Below, piece after piece: positions 26,379 to 35,116 of a stretch of 64,000 nt of DNA. The DNA is from JAFDCJ01 sp963765595. GTDB lineage: Bacteria > Desulfobacterota > Desulfobacteria > Desulfobacterales > JAFDCJ01. Both the position numbers and the translations under genes were made by a program. The notes beneath the pieces are model-generated. The model was not told the DNA's origin, searched no databases, and was given only the letters and a program-made list of their open reading frames with translations. The stretch covers positions 1-64,000 of the forward strand of contig CAVXXE010000062.1 in NCBI GenBank assembly GCA_963765595.1. The letters run 5' to 3'. Position 1 is the first letter of the stretch, and every line of letters starts with the position of its first letter.

Positions 26379-27776
26379 TTGCTCAAATTCGGATTAACGC
26401 CTAAACATTTTATTAGCGTCATCACTCTCGGCGCCCCGCTGTTGGTCGGTCTGATCGCTGAATTTTTCATGTACACGGCGGATTCGGCCATGGTGGGACG
26501 TCTCGGAACGGATCATCTCGCGGCGATCGGCATCGCCACGATGTTCGCGGAGCTGCTCTGGGTGATCGTCTGGCCCTTTGCCCCCGGGACACAGGCACTG
26601 GCAGCCCGCCGCTTTGGACGTCAGAAAGCGGCATTGGATAATCATCCGGAGGCGTATCCGACGCTCCAGCACAAGACCGGTTTGGTTCTCGATAATGCCC
26701 TTATTGTGGCATTTGCCGCCGGTGTCGTCGCGATCGGAATTGCCTCCTTTTCCCACCAAATCCTGTCATTGCTGATAGACAATAAAGAACTCATCCGCAG
26801 GGCGGATTCCTATATCGGAATTATAAAATATCTGATGCCGATTGCGGGGGTCTTTTTTGCGATGTACGGGTTTCTGGCCGCCCTTAATTTAACCCGCGTG
26901 GTCATGATCGCCTCGGTGGGCCTCAACCTCCTTAATATATTATTTAATTATGCCCTTATCTTTGGCAAGTTCGGACTGCCGGCCATGGGTATTGAAGGGG
27001 CCGCCATCGGCACCCTCCTGGCACAATTCATTGGGACCGCATTTCTGACCGTGTACATCCTTCATGCCAAGCCGACGAAAAAATATCGCTGCTTCCGCTT
27101 CAACGGACTCCAGGGAATTCTCATGCGCGATATATTTCTAGCCGCCAGCCCCATGATCGCTCAGCTGTCAGTGTCCATGTCCATTTTTCTTCTTTACGAA
27201 GCATTGGTTGAGAGCCTCGGCACGGTCTATCTTGCGGTTACCCACGTGCTTTTCATGTCTTTTATCTTTGTAAGAACGATGATCGAGGGTTTCGCCGAGG
27301 GCGGTTCGATTCTGGTCGGAAATCATCTGGGTGTCGGTGACCATAAGGAGGCGGCCCGGTATGCCTATGCGGCGGAGTTGATTTCGATCGCCATCGGGGC
27401 CGTTCTGGTCACTTTGATATTTTTGTTTCCGCAACACATTGTCGGCCTGTTTAATCAAGAACCGGATACTATTGCACTCGGAATAAAGGGTCTGCGGTTT
27501 ATCGCTGTTTTCTTTTTCATTGGTGCCTTTGGATTCCCGATCGAGGTCATTTTCACCCATAACGGTTGGGGGAGGTATGCACTTTTCGCTGAATTTATAC
27601 CGGTGGTGACGTTTACGCTGGGTCTTACCCTTTTGCTGGTAAAGGTTTTGAACATGGGGATATATGCGGCCTGGCTATCGTGCGGATTATATATCGTATT
27701 CTACACTGTTCTGCTCATTGGCGGCTTCTTGTCGAAACGCTGGCTCGAAGTGGAAGTGGAATCCAAAGCGTCTTAG
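26379..27776 (+). CDS. MATE-family efflux transporter
   Basis: 465 residues with about twelve hydrophobic helices. The MATE family repeats are visible: GAPLLVGLIAEFFMYTADSAM near the N-terminus with MVGRLGTDHLAAIGIA, and in the second half FVRTMIEGFAEGGSILVGNH. It would move a small compound out of the cell in exchange for Na+ or H+. A TTG start at 26379 is implied, with AAGAGAACC ahead of it. Lying between the oxidase and a saccharopine-dehydrogenase-like gene, it may export a toxic product or surplus amine. This is inference from context. Confidence 0.85.
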   Translation: MLKFGLTPKHFISVITLGAPLLVGLIAEFFMYTADSAMVGRLGTDHLAAIGIATMFAELLWVIVWPFAPGTQALAARRFGRQKAALDNHPEAYPTLQHKTGLVLDNALIVAFAAGVVAIGIASFSHQILSLLIDNKELIRRADSYIGIIKYLMPIAGVFFAMYGFLAALNLTRVVMIASVGLNLLNILFNYALIFGKFGLPAMGIEGAAIGTLLAQFIGTAFLTVYILHAKPTKKYRCFRFNGLQGILMRDIFLAASPMIAQLSVSMSIFLLYEALVESLGTVYLAVTHVLFMSFIFVRTMIEGFAEGGSILVGNHLGVGDHKEAARYAYAAELISIAIGAVLVTLIFLFPQHIVGLFNQEPDTIALGIKGLRFIAVFFFIGAFGFPIEVIFTHNGWGRYALFAEFIPVVTFTLGLTLLLVKVLNMGIYAAWLSCGLYIVFYTVLLIGGFLSKRWLEVEVESKAS

Positions 27777-27850
27777 ATGTATTTCCGCAAAACTAAATCG
27801 GTCAAGTGTTAAACGGTTATTGTAAATATTTATCATCAGGAGGGACAAAA

Positions 27851-29062
27851 ATGAAAAAAATTATAGTTGTCGGTGTAGGGGCCCAGGGCAGTACAATTGC
27901 CAAACGAATGGACGAACACCCGCATGTGTCCGAAATTATTTGTGCAGATTATGACCTCACAGCGGCCGAAGCGTTGAAAAATTCGCTCGGCAAAGCCAGG
28001 GCGCTGCAGTTGGATGCGAGCGATGTGGGCAAGGTGATCGATGCCGCCCAAGGGTGTGATCTGATCGTAAACGGCCTGCCGCTTGAATTCAACCTGATTG
28101 TTATGGAAGCGGCGCTGGCGGTCAATGCCTCCTATTTCGACATGGCCGGACCGATGGAATCCATCGGTTTTGTCGAAAGCTATCAATTGATGTTTTCCGA
28201 GTGGCATCAGAAATTTAAGGAAAAGGGATTGACCGCCTTGATCGGCTGCGGTTCGTCGCCCGGCTTGGCCAATGTGATCGCCAGGGAAGCCGTGGACAAA
28301 CTGGATTCTTGCGACAGCATCCGGATCTGCGTTTATGAGGGCGTTTGGACTGAACGCTTTACCCCTTTCTGGTGGTCGCCGGACGTGGCGCTCGGCGATA
28401 TGGCCTATAAAACATTTCGTTTTGAAAACGGCCGACATGTGACCGATAAACCCTTCAGTCGTCCGGTAATGATGAAGTTGCAGGGCATGGACCGCGAGGT
28501 GCGACTGGTCGATCACGAGCATGATGAACCGATTACCATGGGCCTGCTGGCTGAAAAAGTGCTCAAGGGGGTTAAAAATGTCGAATTCAAATACGGTGGG
28601 TCTTCCGTCGAGCTGTCGGAATTGCTTTACAACATGCGCCTGCTCTCGACTGAACCGGTAACGGTTAAAGGCACCTCCATTGTACCTATGGATGTGGTTC
28701 TCGAGTTGTGCCCGCCGGCACCGAAATACCCTGAGGAAATCAAGGCCATCATCGATGCGGGTGTGGTCAGGGACGAAGGGGCTTTTCTGGTCCGGGTCGA
28801 GGGCCGAAAGGACGGTGCACCCGTGACAATTGACAGTTACGTCAACGCGCCGGGACTCGTCGAATCCTTTGAAAAAGCCGGTTTGAGCCACGAGGCCTTT
28901 CTAACCGGGCAATGTGCGGCGGTTTTTGTAAAAATGATGGTAGCTGATGTTTTTAATGAAAGCGGTCTATTCGTACCGGAACAACTGCCCGCCGATACCC
29001 GCCGCTACTACTTCGATGCGCTGGCAAAACTGGGCGTAACAATAGACGAAACTATTTTATGA
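27851..29062 (+). CDS. Saccharopine-dehydrogenase-like NAD(P) oxidoreductase, copy 3
   Basis: 403 residues from the ATG at 27851, which has CAGGAGGG eight bases ahead. The longer 418-codon frame from 27806 has no ribosome site. The Rossmann motif is IIVVGVGAQGSTIAKR, and strand 2 ends in ICADYD. It is the close paralogue of copy 1 at 13635-14846: same length, same blocks (GSSPGLANVIAREAVDKLDS, PFWWSPDVALGDMA, VDHEHDEPITMG). Two near-equal copies on opposite sides of the importer suggest either related substrates or formation and cleavage of the same bond. Confidence 0.85.
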   Translation: MKKIIVVGVGAQGSTIAKRMDEHPHVSEIICADYDLTAAEALKNSLGKARALQLDASDVGKVIDAAQGCDLIVNGLPLEFNLIVMEAALAVNASYFDMAGPMESIGFVESYQLMFSEWHQKFKEKGLTALIGCGSSPGLANVIAREAVDKLDSCDSIRICVYEGVWTERFTPFWWSPDVALGDMAYKTFRFENGRHVTDKPFSRPVMMKLQGMDREVRLVDHEHDEPITMGLLAEKVLKGVKNVEFKYGGSSVELSELLYNMRLLSTEPVTVKGTSIVPMDVVLELCPPAPKYPEEIKAIIDAGVVRDEGAFLVRVEGRKDGAPVTIDSYVNAPGLVESFEKAGLSHEAFLTGQCAAVFVKMMVADVFNESGLFVPEQLPADTRRYYFDALAKLGVTIDETIL

Positions 29063-29281
29063 GCTTTCTATTCAGCCAAAGTGTGGGTTTCGCAACACGT
29101 AATGCACACTCCGGATTTATCCATTTTTTTTATCGGTAAAAAATTGTGACTCCTTGATATATGCAAAAACATGATTAGAAATATAAAAGCACAAAAGCAA
29201 CACAAAGTCACCAGCCGAACTTTTCAGCTGGTTGGACCGTTCGCAGGTTTTTTTGGAACGGCACGGCGATGGAGGAATAAA

Positions 29282-30274
29282 ATGGACGCAAAAATCACAG
29301 AAGAATCAATCTTGGAATTGGCTCGCGGTTTTATGGCCAGTCGTGTACTTCTTAGCGGCGCGGAACTGGATCTTTTCACCTTGCTCGCCAGAGAACCCTT
29401 GACGGCAGAGGAAATCGCGGTGGCAGCCAAGACCAAGCTTCGCGGGACAGTGATACTACTCGATGCGTTGAGTGCCCTTGGTTTTTTGGTGAAAAAAGAC
29501 GGGCGGTACCATACCGAGCCGTCGGTCGCCCCATTGCTATCAGCCCCCGCGCCCGATTCAATTCTGCCCATGGTTCTTCACATGGGAACGGTATGGCAGA
29601 ACTGGTCTCAAATCACCGACATTGTGCTCGGCAAGACCACGCCGGGCCTTAAAACGAAAGGTGCCTTAGCCAAAGATAACCGCAAAGCCTTTATCGGTGC
29701 CATGCACGTGGTAGCTTCCAAAGCCGCGCCGGAGGTTGTGGATGCAATCAATCCGGGACAAGCCCGCCGACTGCTGGACGTGGGCGGCGGCTCCGGAACT
29801 TACACCTTGGCTATGCTCAGCGCGATGCCTGAAATGAAAGCGACCCTGTTCGATTTGCCACCGGTCATCGAAATGGCGCACGATCGCGTTCAAGCCGTCG
29901 ATATGCTCGACCGTGTCGTGCTGGTGGCCGGCGATTTCTACAAAGACGAACTGCCTCCAGGACACGACCTTGCCCTTTTATCGGCCATCATCCATCAAAG
30001 CAGTTATGAGCAAAACGAGGTCTTATACGGCAAAATCTACCGCGCCCTGGACGTGGGAGGCCGGATTGTGGTCCGCGACCATGTCATGTCGTCGGATCGC
30101 ACCCATCCTTTGGAAGGCGCCCTGTTTGCGGTGAACATGCTGGCCGGCACGGAAGGGGGCCGCACATACACCTTTGATGAAATCAAAGAAGGCCTGACGG
30201 CGGTAGGGTTCACCCGAATCAATTTGATTCAGACCAAGGGCATGTTTTCCCTGGTTGAGGGTTTCAAGCCCTGA
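29282..30274 (+). CDS. SAM-dependent O-methyltransferase-like protein
   Basis: About 330 residues, architecture of plant-type O-methyltransferases and hydroxyneurosporene methyltransferase. The N-terminal dimerisation/winged-helix part reads AELDLFTLLAREPLTAEEIA. The SAM-binding motif I is RRLLDVGGGSGTYTLAML at about residue 160. Motif II region ATLFDLPPVIEMA and a late motif RIVVRDHVM follow. The start at 29282 is supported by GGAGGAATAAAATG; the frame could begin at 29171 without a ribosome site. It is the last gene of the plus-strand run. The substrate, and whether it belongs to the amine pathway, are unknown. Confidence 0.8.
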   Translation: MDAKITEESILELARGFMASRVLLSGAELDLFTLLAREPLTAEEIAVAAKTKLRGTVILLDALSALGFLVKKDGRYHTEPSVAPLLSAPAPDSILPMVLHMGTVWQNWSQITDIVLGKTTPGLKTKGALAKDNRKAFIGAMHVVASKAAPEVVDAINPGQARRLLDVGGGSGTYTLAMLSAMPEMKATLFDLPPVIEMAHDRVQAVDMLDRVVLVAGDFYKDELPPGHDLALLSAIIHQSSYEQNEVLYGKIYRALDVGGRIVVRDHVMSSDRTHPLEGALFAVNMLAGTEGGRTYTFDEIKEGLTAVGFTRINLIQTKGMFSLVEGFKP

Positions 30275-30295
30275 GTTTTTCGGGAAAGAAAAGTC

Positions 30296-30420
30296 TTGTA
30301 GGACAGCACCGAATTTGATTCTAAACCAACCAAAGCATTTGATGCCCTGGATTGGCTTGCCCAGCTGGTGACTCAGATCCCCAATAAAGGTGAAGAGGCA
30401 GACTTCGATCGGATTAAATC
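30296..30420 (+). pseudogene. Small remnant of an IS91-type transposase
   Basis: The translated stretch KAFDALDWLAQLVTQIPNKG corresponds to the FDALEWLAAMTSHIPNKGEQ region near the end of IS91/Y2-type transposases. That region is normally followed by MVRYYGYYSN, which is missing here. Only about 40 codons remain and the frame then turns to unrelated sequence. Confidence 0.65.
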
Positions 30421-30440
30421 TAATGATATTTGTGCGAAGA

Positions 30441-30470
30441 AAAGGCTCCTTTTAAGAGCCTTTTTGTTTT
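30441..30470 (+). terminator. Rho-independent terminator
   Basis: AAAGGCTC (30441-30448), a seven-base loop, GAGCCTTT (30456-30463), then a run TTGTTTTTT. The stem is perfect. It lies about 170 bases past the methyltransferase stop and could end the whole plus-strand run. Confidence 0.8.
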
Positions 30471-30793
30471 TTGATTTTTGTAATGTGAGACAGATTTTTC
30501 TACACGGAGTCCCGCTCAGCGATAAAGAATTCTCATGTGAATTTGTAAGCGAAATGAAATCATTTTTGGCATTTATTTAATTGTGCCCGTCAAGGTCAAA
30601 TATTTCCAAACCGTTCGTCGTTAGCGGCCTGATAAAATCGTTCAAGCGGAAGACGGCGTGAGACGATTTCTCTGAAGGACGGTTACACCCGAGAAGACAT
30701 TAAAGCCCTGTTGTTGGGAGAACGGGAGCGCCTGCGACCGGAAGACACCCACAGCGTCTGCGGTAGAACGGCGGACATCACCTCGAATTCCCA

Positions 30794-31720
30794 TCACTTG
30801 CCCAGGTCGTTCGCGGAAAAGCCGCGTCGGCGCGCCCATTGCACGGTCGCCACGCCGGCGAACGTGATCGGCAAGCCCAAGAGAAACGTCATCTCGGGTG
30901 CCCTGCCAAAGGCGATCCATGCCACGACGATACCGAGCAAAGGAAGGATGTAACCATAGAGGCTCATGAATTCGGCACCCGCCCGCTGTACTAGTACGAA
31001 CAAGAGCACGCCAGGCAGGGCCGAGCCCACGACTCCCAAAGCGATCAGTCCGAGCCATGCCTCCGCCGAAGGATTCATATTGGTCGGCAACTCCAGCAGG
31101 AACACCAGTCCCCACAGCAAAATGGCCGCATATAACATTGTCACGCCTCCCACCGCAACCGGCGAGAGCCCCTTGGTCATGTGTTCTGCAAGGACATTGG
31201 CGAGCGCATAGCTCGCAAAGCCGAACCCAATCATCAGGACGGCATACAGCGCGGAAGGCTCGTCGGCGATCCGCGCCGGGCCGATCACGACGACCAAACC
31301 AAGCGACGCAACCGCCGTGCCGATCCATGCGGGCCACCAAATATGCTTGGGATTGGGAGGCAGTGCTGTGATGACCAGCGTCGTGATGGGTACAATGCAG
31401 ACCAGCAACATTGCAAGCTCGGGATCCACGTGCCGCTCGCCTAGCGAAACCATCGCCCACAGAGTTCCGAGGCCAAGGACTCCAATCAACGCGAGCTTCG
31501 CTGAACGACGGAACGTCGGAAGAAGCGGCTGTCGCACGATAAGACAGAAGAGGAAGATCACCATCGCGGCCAACAGGGCACGTGCGGCAGCCATCATGAG
31601 TGGCGGGAACGCGTCCTCGAGCACCTTAACCAGCTCGTAACCGCACACAAGGGAGCCGCAAAAGGTCAGCAATACAATGTAGTTAAGTCTCATGTCAACT
31701 TTGATTGGAGCCGCATTCAC
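30794..31720 (-). CDS. EamA/DMT-family permease
   Basis: 308 residues with about ten hydrophobic helices in two EamA repeats. It starts with LNYIVLLTFCGSLVCGYELV, and the second half has YAAILLWGLVFLLELPTNMN and LYGYILPLLGIVVAWIAFG. Drug/metabolite transporters of this kind export amino acids, nucleobases or small metabolites. The gene is more GC-rich than the AT-rich DNA at its 5' side (31740-32450), so it may be acquired. A longer-looking open frame on the same strand (30642-31460) is a shadow in another frame. Confidence 0.82.
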   Translation of the reverse strand: MNAAPIKVDMRLNYIVLLTFCGSLVCGYELVKVLEDAFPPLMMAAARALLAAMVIFLFCLIVRQPLLPTFRRSAKLALIGVLGLGTLWAMVSLGERHVDPELAMLLVCIVPITTLVITALPPNPKHIWWPAWIGTAVASLGLVVVIGPARIADEPSALYAVLMIGFGFASYALANVLAEHMTKGLSPVAVGGVTMLYAAILLWGLVFLLELPTNMNPSAEAWLGLIALGVVGSALPGVLLFVLVQRAGAEFMSLYGYILPLLGIVVAWIAFGRAPEMTFLLGLPITFAGVATVQWARRRGFSANDLGK

Positions 31721-32453
31721 CCGCGCAGCGCTCAGTACAGGCGGGCGCGCAAAAAACGATTTCCTTTCAGTTCAGTAACGAACGTGGCAGCAGATTTTGC
31801 CTTTGGTGAGCGTACCGGACAATGGGATGTTGGGTACCTCTTTCCACTCGAAGATTTCATGTTAGTGGAAAAAAGTTGATTTGTCGATTAAAAATCAATA
31901 CCCTCAGATTGGACAAACTAATCCACAATAACAATTTGATCAAAATGTTAAGATTTGCCAAACAAACCCACAATTCCCGGGAATTGTATGTTTCACCAAT
32001 CTAATCCACATACCGAAGTGATTTTAGATTATGTGCCTGGGGTTATAATTCCAGAAAACTGCAGATTGGCTAACAAAATATACACGGGTTCTGATTTTTT
32101 CGACCAGTGGGCCACCCCAATATATAGTGGTATCGCATACTGAAGGCGAAATGAAGGATATGATTTGTATATCGTAATAAACATCTAGCTATCAAAACTT
32201 CGATTCAGACTGTTTTTTTTCCGAAGAATGCGAATGTTTGCATATGCTATATATCTTCATTAAATACAATGCCTTAACTTTAAAGATACTTAAATCATAT
32301 CTTCACTTTGGCCATCATAGAAAAAACACCATTTTCCGGATAGTCGTCCGACTTGCCTTTGCTGGGCACCGTGTTGCATTACCCCATAAATGAGGTCACA
32401 GGTCTTCCGTGATTTACGTTTCGCTTCAGCCGGAAACGTTCAATCCGAGATGA

Positions 32454-32616
32454 TTAAAAGTAGTTAACCAAGTTCGATGCGGGGCCTCTGTACTTGGCCT
32501 GCAGAACGACCTGTGAATAGTGCTGCATGTCCCGCGCAACAATTTCGAGCATCAAGTCAACTTCGCCGGACACCGCAAAGACGCTGACGACACCCTCGAT
32601 TTTCGCAAGGTTTTGA
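32454..32616 (-). pseudogene. C-terminal fragment of an Lrp/AsnC-type regulator
   Basis: Minus-strand translation reads NLAKIEGVVSVFAVSGEVDL, then MLEIVARDMQHYSQVVLQ, then a stop at 32454-32456. This is the RAM ligand-binding fold pattern of Lrp/AsnC proteins (GV-x-x-x-x-x-V-x-GE-D-h-x-L). The helix-turn-helix half is absent. It lies back to back with the MFS/EamA transporter genes, as an Lrp regulator of an amino-acid exporter would. Confidence 0.6.
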
Positions 32617-32637
32617 TAAATTTAAAAAAAGATAAAT

Positions 32638-32653
32638 AATATTTGCAAATATT
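32638..32653. promoter_or_regulatory. 16-bp perfect palindrome, possible operator
   Basis: AATATTTGCAAATATT, about 90 bases upstream of the small leader frame and 200 bases upstream of the MFS gene. It sits next to the broken Lrp-type gene and could be the operator that regulator once used. Confidence 0.4.
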
Positions 32654-32741
32654 AGATGATAAGCCTAAATTGAAATACGTAACGTGGTCATTTTCCTTGG
32701 CCGCAGAAGAACCTTTGAAAATCATTTTTGTAGGAGGACTT

Positions 32742-32852
32742 ATGCTAAACCTATTGGCTGGTGCACGTAGCAATTCGGCGTGGCATCCGATTCCGGACGA
32801 CGCGATAGCAAGCCTTCGCGAGCCGGTCCCTAAAAAAGGAGGTGATTCATGA
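32742..32852 (+). CDS. Possible 36-residue leader peptide
   Basis: An ATG with AGGAGG four bases before it opens a 36-codon frame (starting MLNLLAGARSNSAWHPIPDD). Its stop overlaps the MFS start by four bases (ATGA at 32849-32852). The overlap suggests the peptide couples translation of the transporter gene. No family is recognised. It may also be chance, since the transporter has its own AAAGGAGG site. Confidence 0.4.
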   Translation: MLNLLAGARSNSAWHPIPDDAIASLREPVPKKGGDS

Positions 32853-34132
32853 TCCAGTCTAAGGCTTCCGCAAAACCTTCCGGATACCGCTGGGTGGTCT
32901 TCTGTCTCCTGGCCTTTGGCTACCTGCTGGTATATTTTCACCGGCTCTGCCCGGCGGTCGTAGCCTTGGATATGCAGGCCGACCTCCAGGCCAGCGGCGC
33001 TTTGCTGGGTTTTTTGGCTGCCGCTTATTTTTATCCTTATGCCTTAATGCAGCTTCCATCAGGCCTACTTTCCGACTCCTGGGGGCCACGAAAAACCATC
33101 ACCGTCTTCTTTGCCCTGGCCGGTGTCGCTTCCATTTTTTTGGGCATGGTCGAGTCAATGGGACTAGCCATCCTGGCCCGGATACTGGTGGGGTTGGGCG
33201 TGGCCATGCTCTTTGTACCCACTATGAAAGTGATGACCAACTGGTTCAAAACTGAAGAGTTTGCCCGGATGACCGGCATACTCATGGCTGTGGGCGGACT
33301 GGGGGCGTATAGCGCCTCCCGGCCCCTGGCATGGCTTAGTGACAAGATGGGCTGGCGGGGCAGCTTTGTGGCCATCGGCGCCGCCACCCTAGTGGTGGCA
33401 ACGGCCATCTGGTTCCTGGTGCGCAACACTCCCCAGGACATGGGGCTTTCCGTGGTTAACCAACCGGCTCAAGACAGCCCCGGCAAAGCCAAGACCATCG
33501 GACTGGCCCAGGGTATAAAGATGGTGCTTTCCTCGGGGCCCTTCTGGTTTCTGGCGGCTTGGTTCTTCTTCTCGTTCAGTATATTTTTCAGCTTCGGCGG
33601 GCTGTGGGGCGGTCCCTATCTGATGCACGTCTATGGTCTCAGCAAAGCTGAGGCAGGCAACATCCTTGGAATGCTGGCATTGGCTATGATCGTGGGGAGT
33701 CCTTTTTTTAGCTGGCTGTCGGACAAGATGTTTCGCTCCCGCAAGAAGGTCATCGTCCTGGCCGCGTTCATTACGCTGGGCCTCACCACCCCCCTGGCCT
33801 TCTTTCCCGCTGCAATGAACCGACCCACTCTTTATCTCCTATGCTTCCTGCTGGGCATGTTCAACAGTGCCGTGGTGGTGGTGGCCTTCACTTCGGCCAA
33901 AGAACTGTTCCCGGTGGAGATCGCCGGCACCTCGGTGGGACTGGTGAACCTGTTCCCCTTCCTTGGTGGAGCGGTGGCGCCGCCAATTTTGGGAGCCATT
34001 TTGGAGGCCCAGGGAAAAACCGCAAGTGGATACTCTGCCGAGGCGTATTCCAGCGCCTTTCTGTTATACTTTTTATTTGCGCTATTGGCTTTGGGGGCAG
34101 CGTGTTTTATCACCGAGACCATGAATAAATAA
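32849..34132 (+). CDS. MFS transporter (nitrate/glycerol-phosphate-like antiporter fold)
   Basis: 427 residues, twelve predicted helices. The MFS signature between helices 2 and 3 reads GLLSDSWGPRKT, and the matching one in the second half reads WLSDKMFRSRKK. The AAKELFPVEIAGTSVGLVN-type block (here SAKELFPVEIAGTSVG) near the end is seen in MFS antiporters for organic acids. The substrate is unknown. It has a good ribosome site (AAAGGAGGTGATTC). It is followed after 10 bases by an EamA permease, so two exporters are co-expressed. The DNA is more GC-rich than its surroundings. Confidence 0.85.
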   Translation: MIQSKASAKPSGYRWVVFCLLAFGYLLVYFHRLCPAVVALDMQADLQASGALLGFLAAAYFYPYALMQLPSGLLSDSWGPRKTITVFFALAGVASIFLGMVESMGLAILARILVGLGVAMLFVPTMKVMTNWFKTEEFARMTGILMAVGGLGAYSASRPLAWLSDKMGWRGSFVAIGAATLVVATAIWFLVRNTPQDMGLSVVNQPAQDSPGKAKTIGLAQGIKMVLSSGPFWFLAAWFFFSFSIFFSFGGLWGGPYLMHVYGLSKAEAGNILGMLALAMIVGSPFFSWLSDKMFRSRKKVIVLAAFITLGLTTPLAFFPAAMNRPTLYLLCFLLGMFNSAVVVVAFTSAKELFPVEIAGTSVGLVNLFPFLGGAVAPPILGAILEAQGKTASGYSAEAYSSAFLLYFLFALLALGAACFITETMNK

Positions 34133-34142
34133 AGGCAGTTTC

Positions 34143-35042
34143 ATGTCTCAGCAGAAAAACCAGGCCGACGGACGTTTGCCGGTAAGCGCCGGGTTCATTT
34201 TGGGTCTACTCTGCTTTTTGTGGGGCGCCCAGGCGGTGAGCATCAAGTTCAGCAACCAGGGTATGCCACCGCTCATGAGCGCTGCCTTGCGTTCTTTGGT
34301 TTCCGGGATCTTGGTATGGGCCTATGCCGGCATGAAGAGCCGGGGGGTGGCCTTTCCCCCGGGACACACTCGTCACGCTCTGGTGATCGGCTTTTTGTTC
34401 GGCCTGGAGTTTCTTTTTGTTTACTGGGGCCTGGCTTTCACCCCGGCCTCGCGTTCGGCCATCTTTCTTTACACCCATCCTTTTTGGGTAGCCTTGGGTG
34501 CGCACTTTTTCTTAAAAGGCGACCGTCTGACCCCGGCCAAGCTTTTCGGTTTGGTGCTGGCTTTCGGCGGGGTGGCGGCGGTGTTTCAGGCCCGCTCGCC
34601 GGAGCTGCCCCCCTTTTATTGGGTAGGTGATCTGATGGGGCTGTCCGCGGCCATGTTCTGGGCCGCCACCACCTTGTATGTTAAGCGCATCAGCGAGAAG
34701 GTGAGCCTGGATCATTTTCAGACGTTGTTCGCCCAGCTCATCTACTCCTTTCCCTTGCTGGCCTTGGGTTCGGTTTTGTTCGAAGTGCCTGCGGACTTGA
34801 ATCTTGACCTGGTGGTATTAGCCTCACTTTTTTACCAGAGTGTCGTTGTGGCTTTTGCCTCTTATTTGGTTTGGTTTTGGTTGATTCACCGGTACACGGT
34901 GAGCCGCCTGGCGGCTTTTACCTTCATGGCGCCGCTTTTTGCGGTGATTTTGGGCGGGTTGGTTTTGGATGAGCCGATGACTTTATTGGTCTGGGTAGGG
35001 TTGGCTTGTGTGGCGGGGGGGCTTTATGTGGTGAACCGATGA
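34143..35042 (+). CDS. EamA/DMT-family permease, second copy
   Basis: 299 residues, ten predicted helices in two EamA repeats. It begins with AGFILGLLCFLWGAQAVSIK and has FTPASRSAIFLYTHPFWVALG closing the first repeat and AAFTFMAPLFAVILGGLVLDEP in the second, all typical. It begins ten bases after the MFS gene and ends the small operon. It is only loosely like the EamA protein at 30794-31720. The likely role is export of an amino acid or other small metabolite. Confidence 0.85.
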   Translation: MSQQKNQADGRLPVSAGFILGLLCFLWGAQAVSIKFSNQGMPPLMSAALRSLVSGILVWAYAGMKSRGVAFPPGHTRHALVIGFLFGLEFLFVYWGLAFTPASRSAIFLYTHPFWVALGAHFFLKGDRLTPAKLFGLVLAFGGVAAVFQARSPELPPFYWVGDLMGLSAAMFWAATTLYVKRISEKVSLDHFQTLFAQLIYSFPLLALGSVLFEVPADLNLDLVVLASLFYQSVVVAFASYLVWFWLIHRYTVSRLAAFTFMAPLFAVILGGLVLDEPMTLLVWVGLACVAGGLYVVNR

Positions 35043-35116
35043 GGGCTGAACCATCTCATAATCAGCCTACCGGCGGCAAATTCTATTTCTGGAATTTTAG
35101 ACACCATATCCCGTTC

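Larger units (their letters stand above)
31721..32848. other. Long AT-rich spacer with palindromes and relics
   Basis: About 1.1 kb without an intact gene apart from a small leader-type frame at its right end. It holds an 18-bp palindrome ACAATTCCCGGGAATTGT (31970-31987), the Lrp fragment at 32454-32616, and the 16-bp palindrome AATATTTGCAAATATT (32638-32653). Other open frames here (plus 31822-32004 and 31955-32143) have no support. Confidence 0.5.

Noticed and set aside
27836..28891. Long antisense frame (351 codons) over copy 3
   Set aside because: Same reason: shadow of a conserved gene.
30642..31460. 272-codon minus-strand frame over the EamA gene
   Set aside because: Arg/Gly/His-rich translation typical of a GC-rich shadow frame; the EamA frame explains the same DNA.
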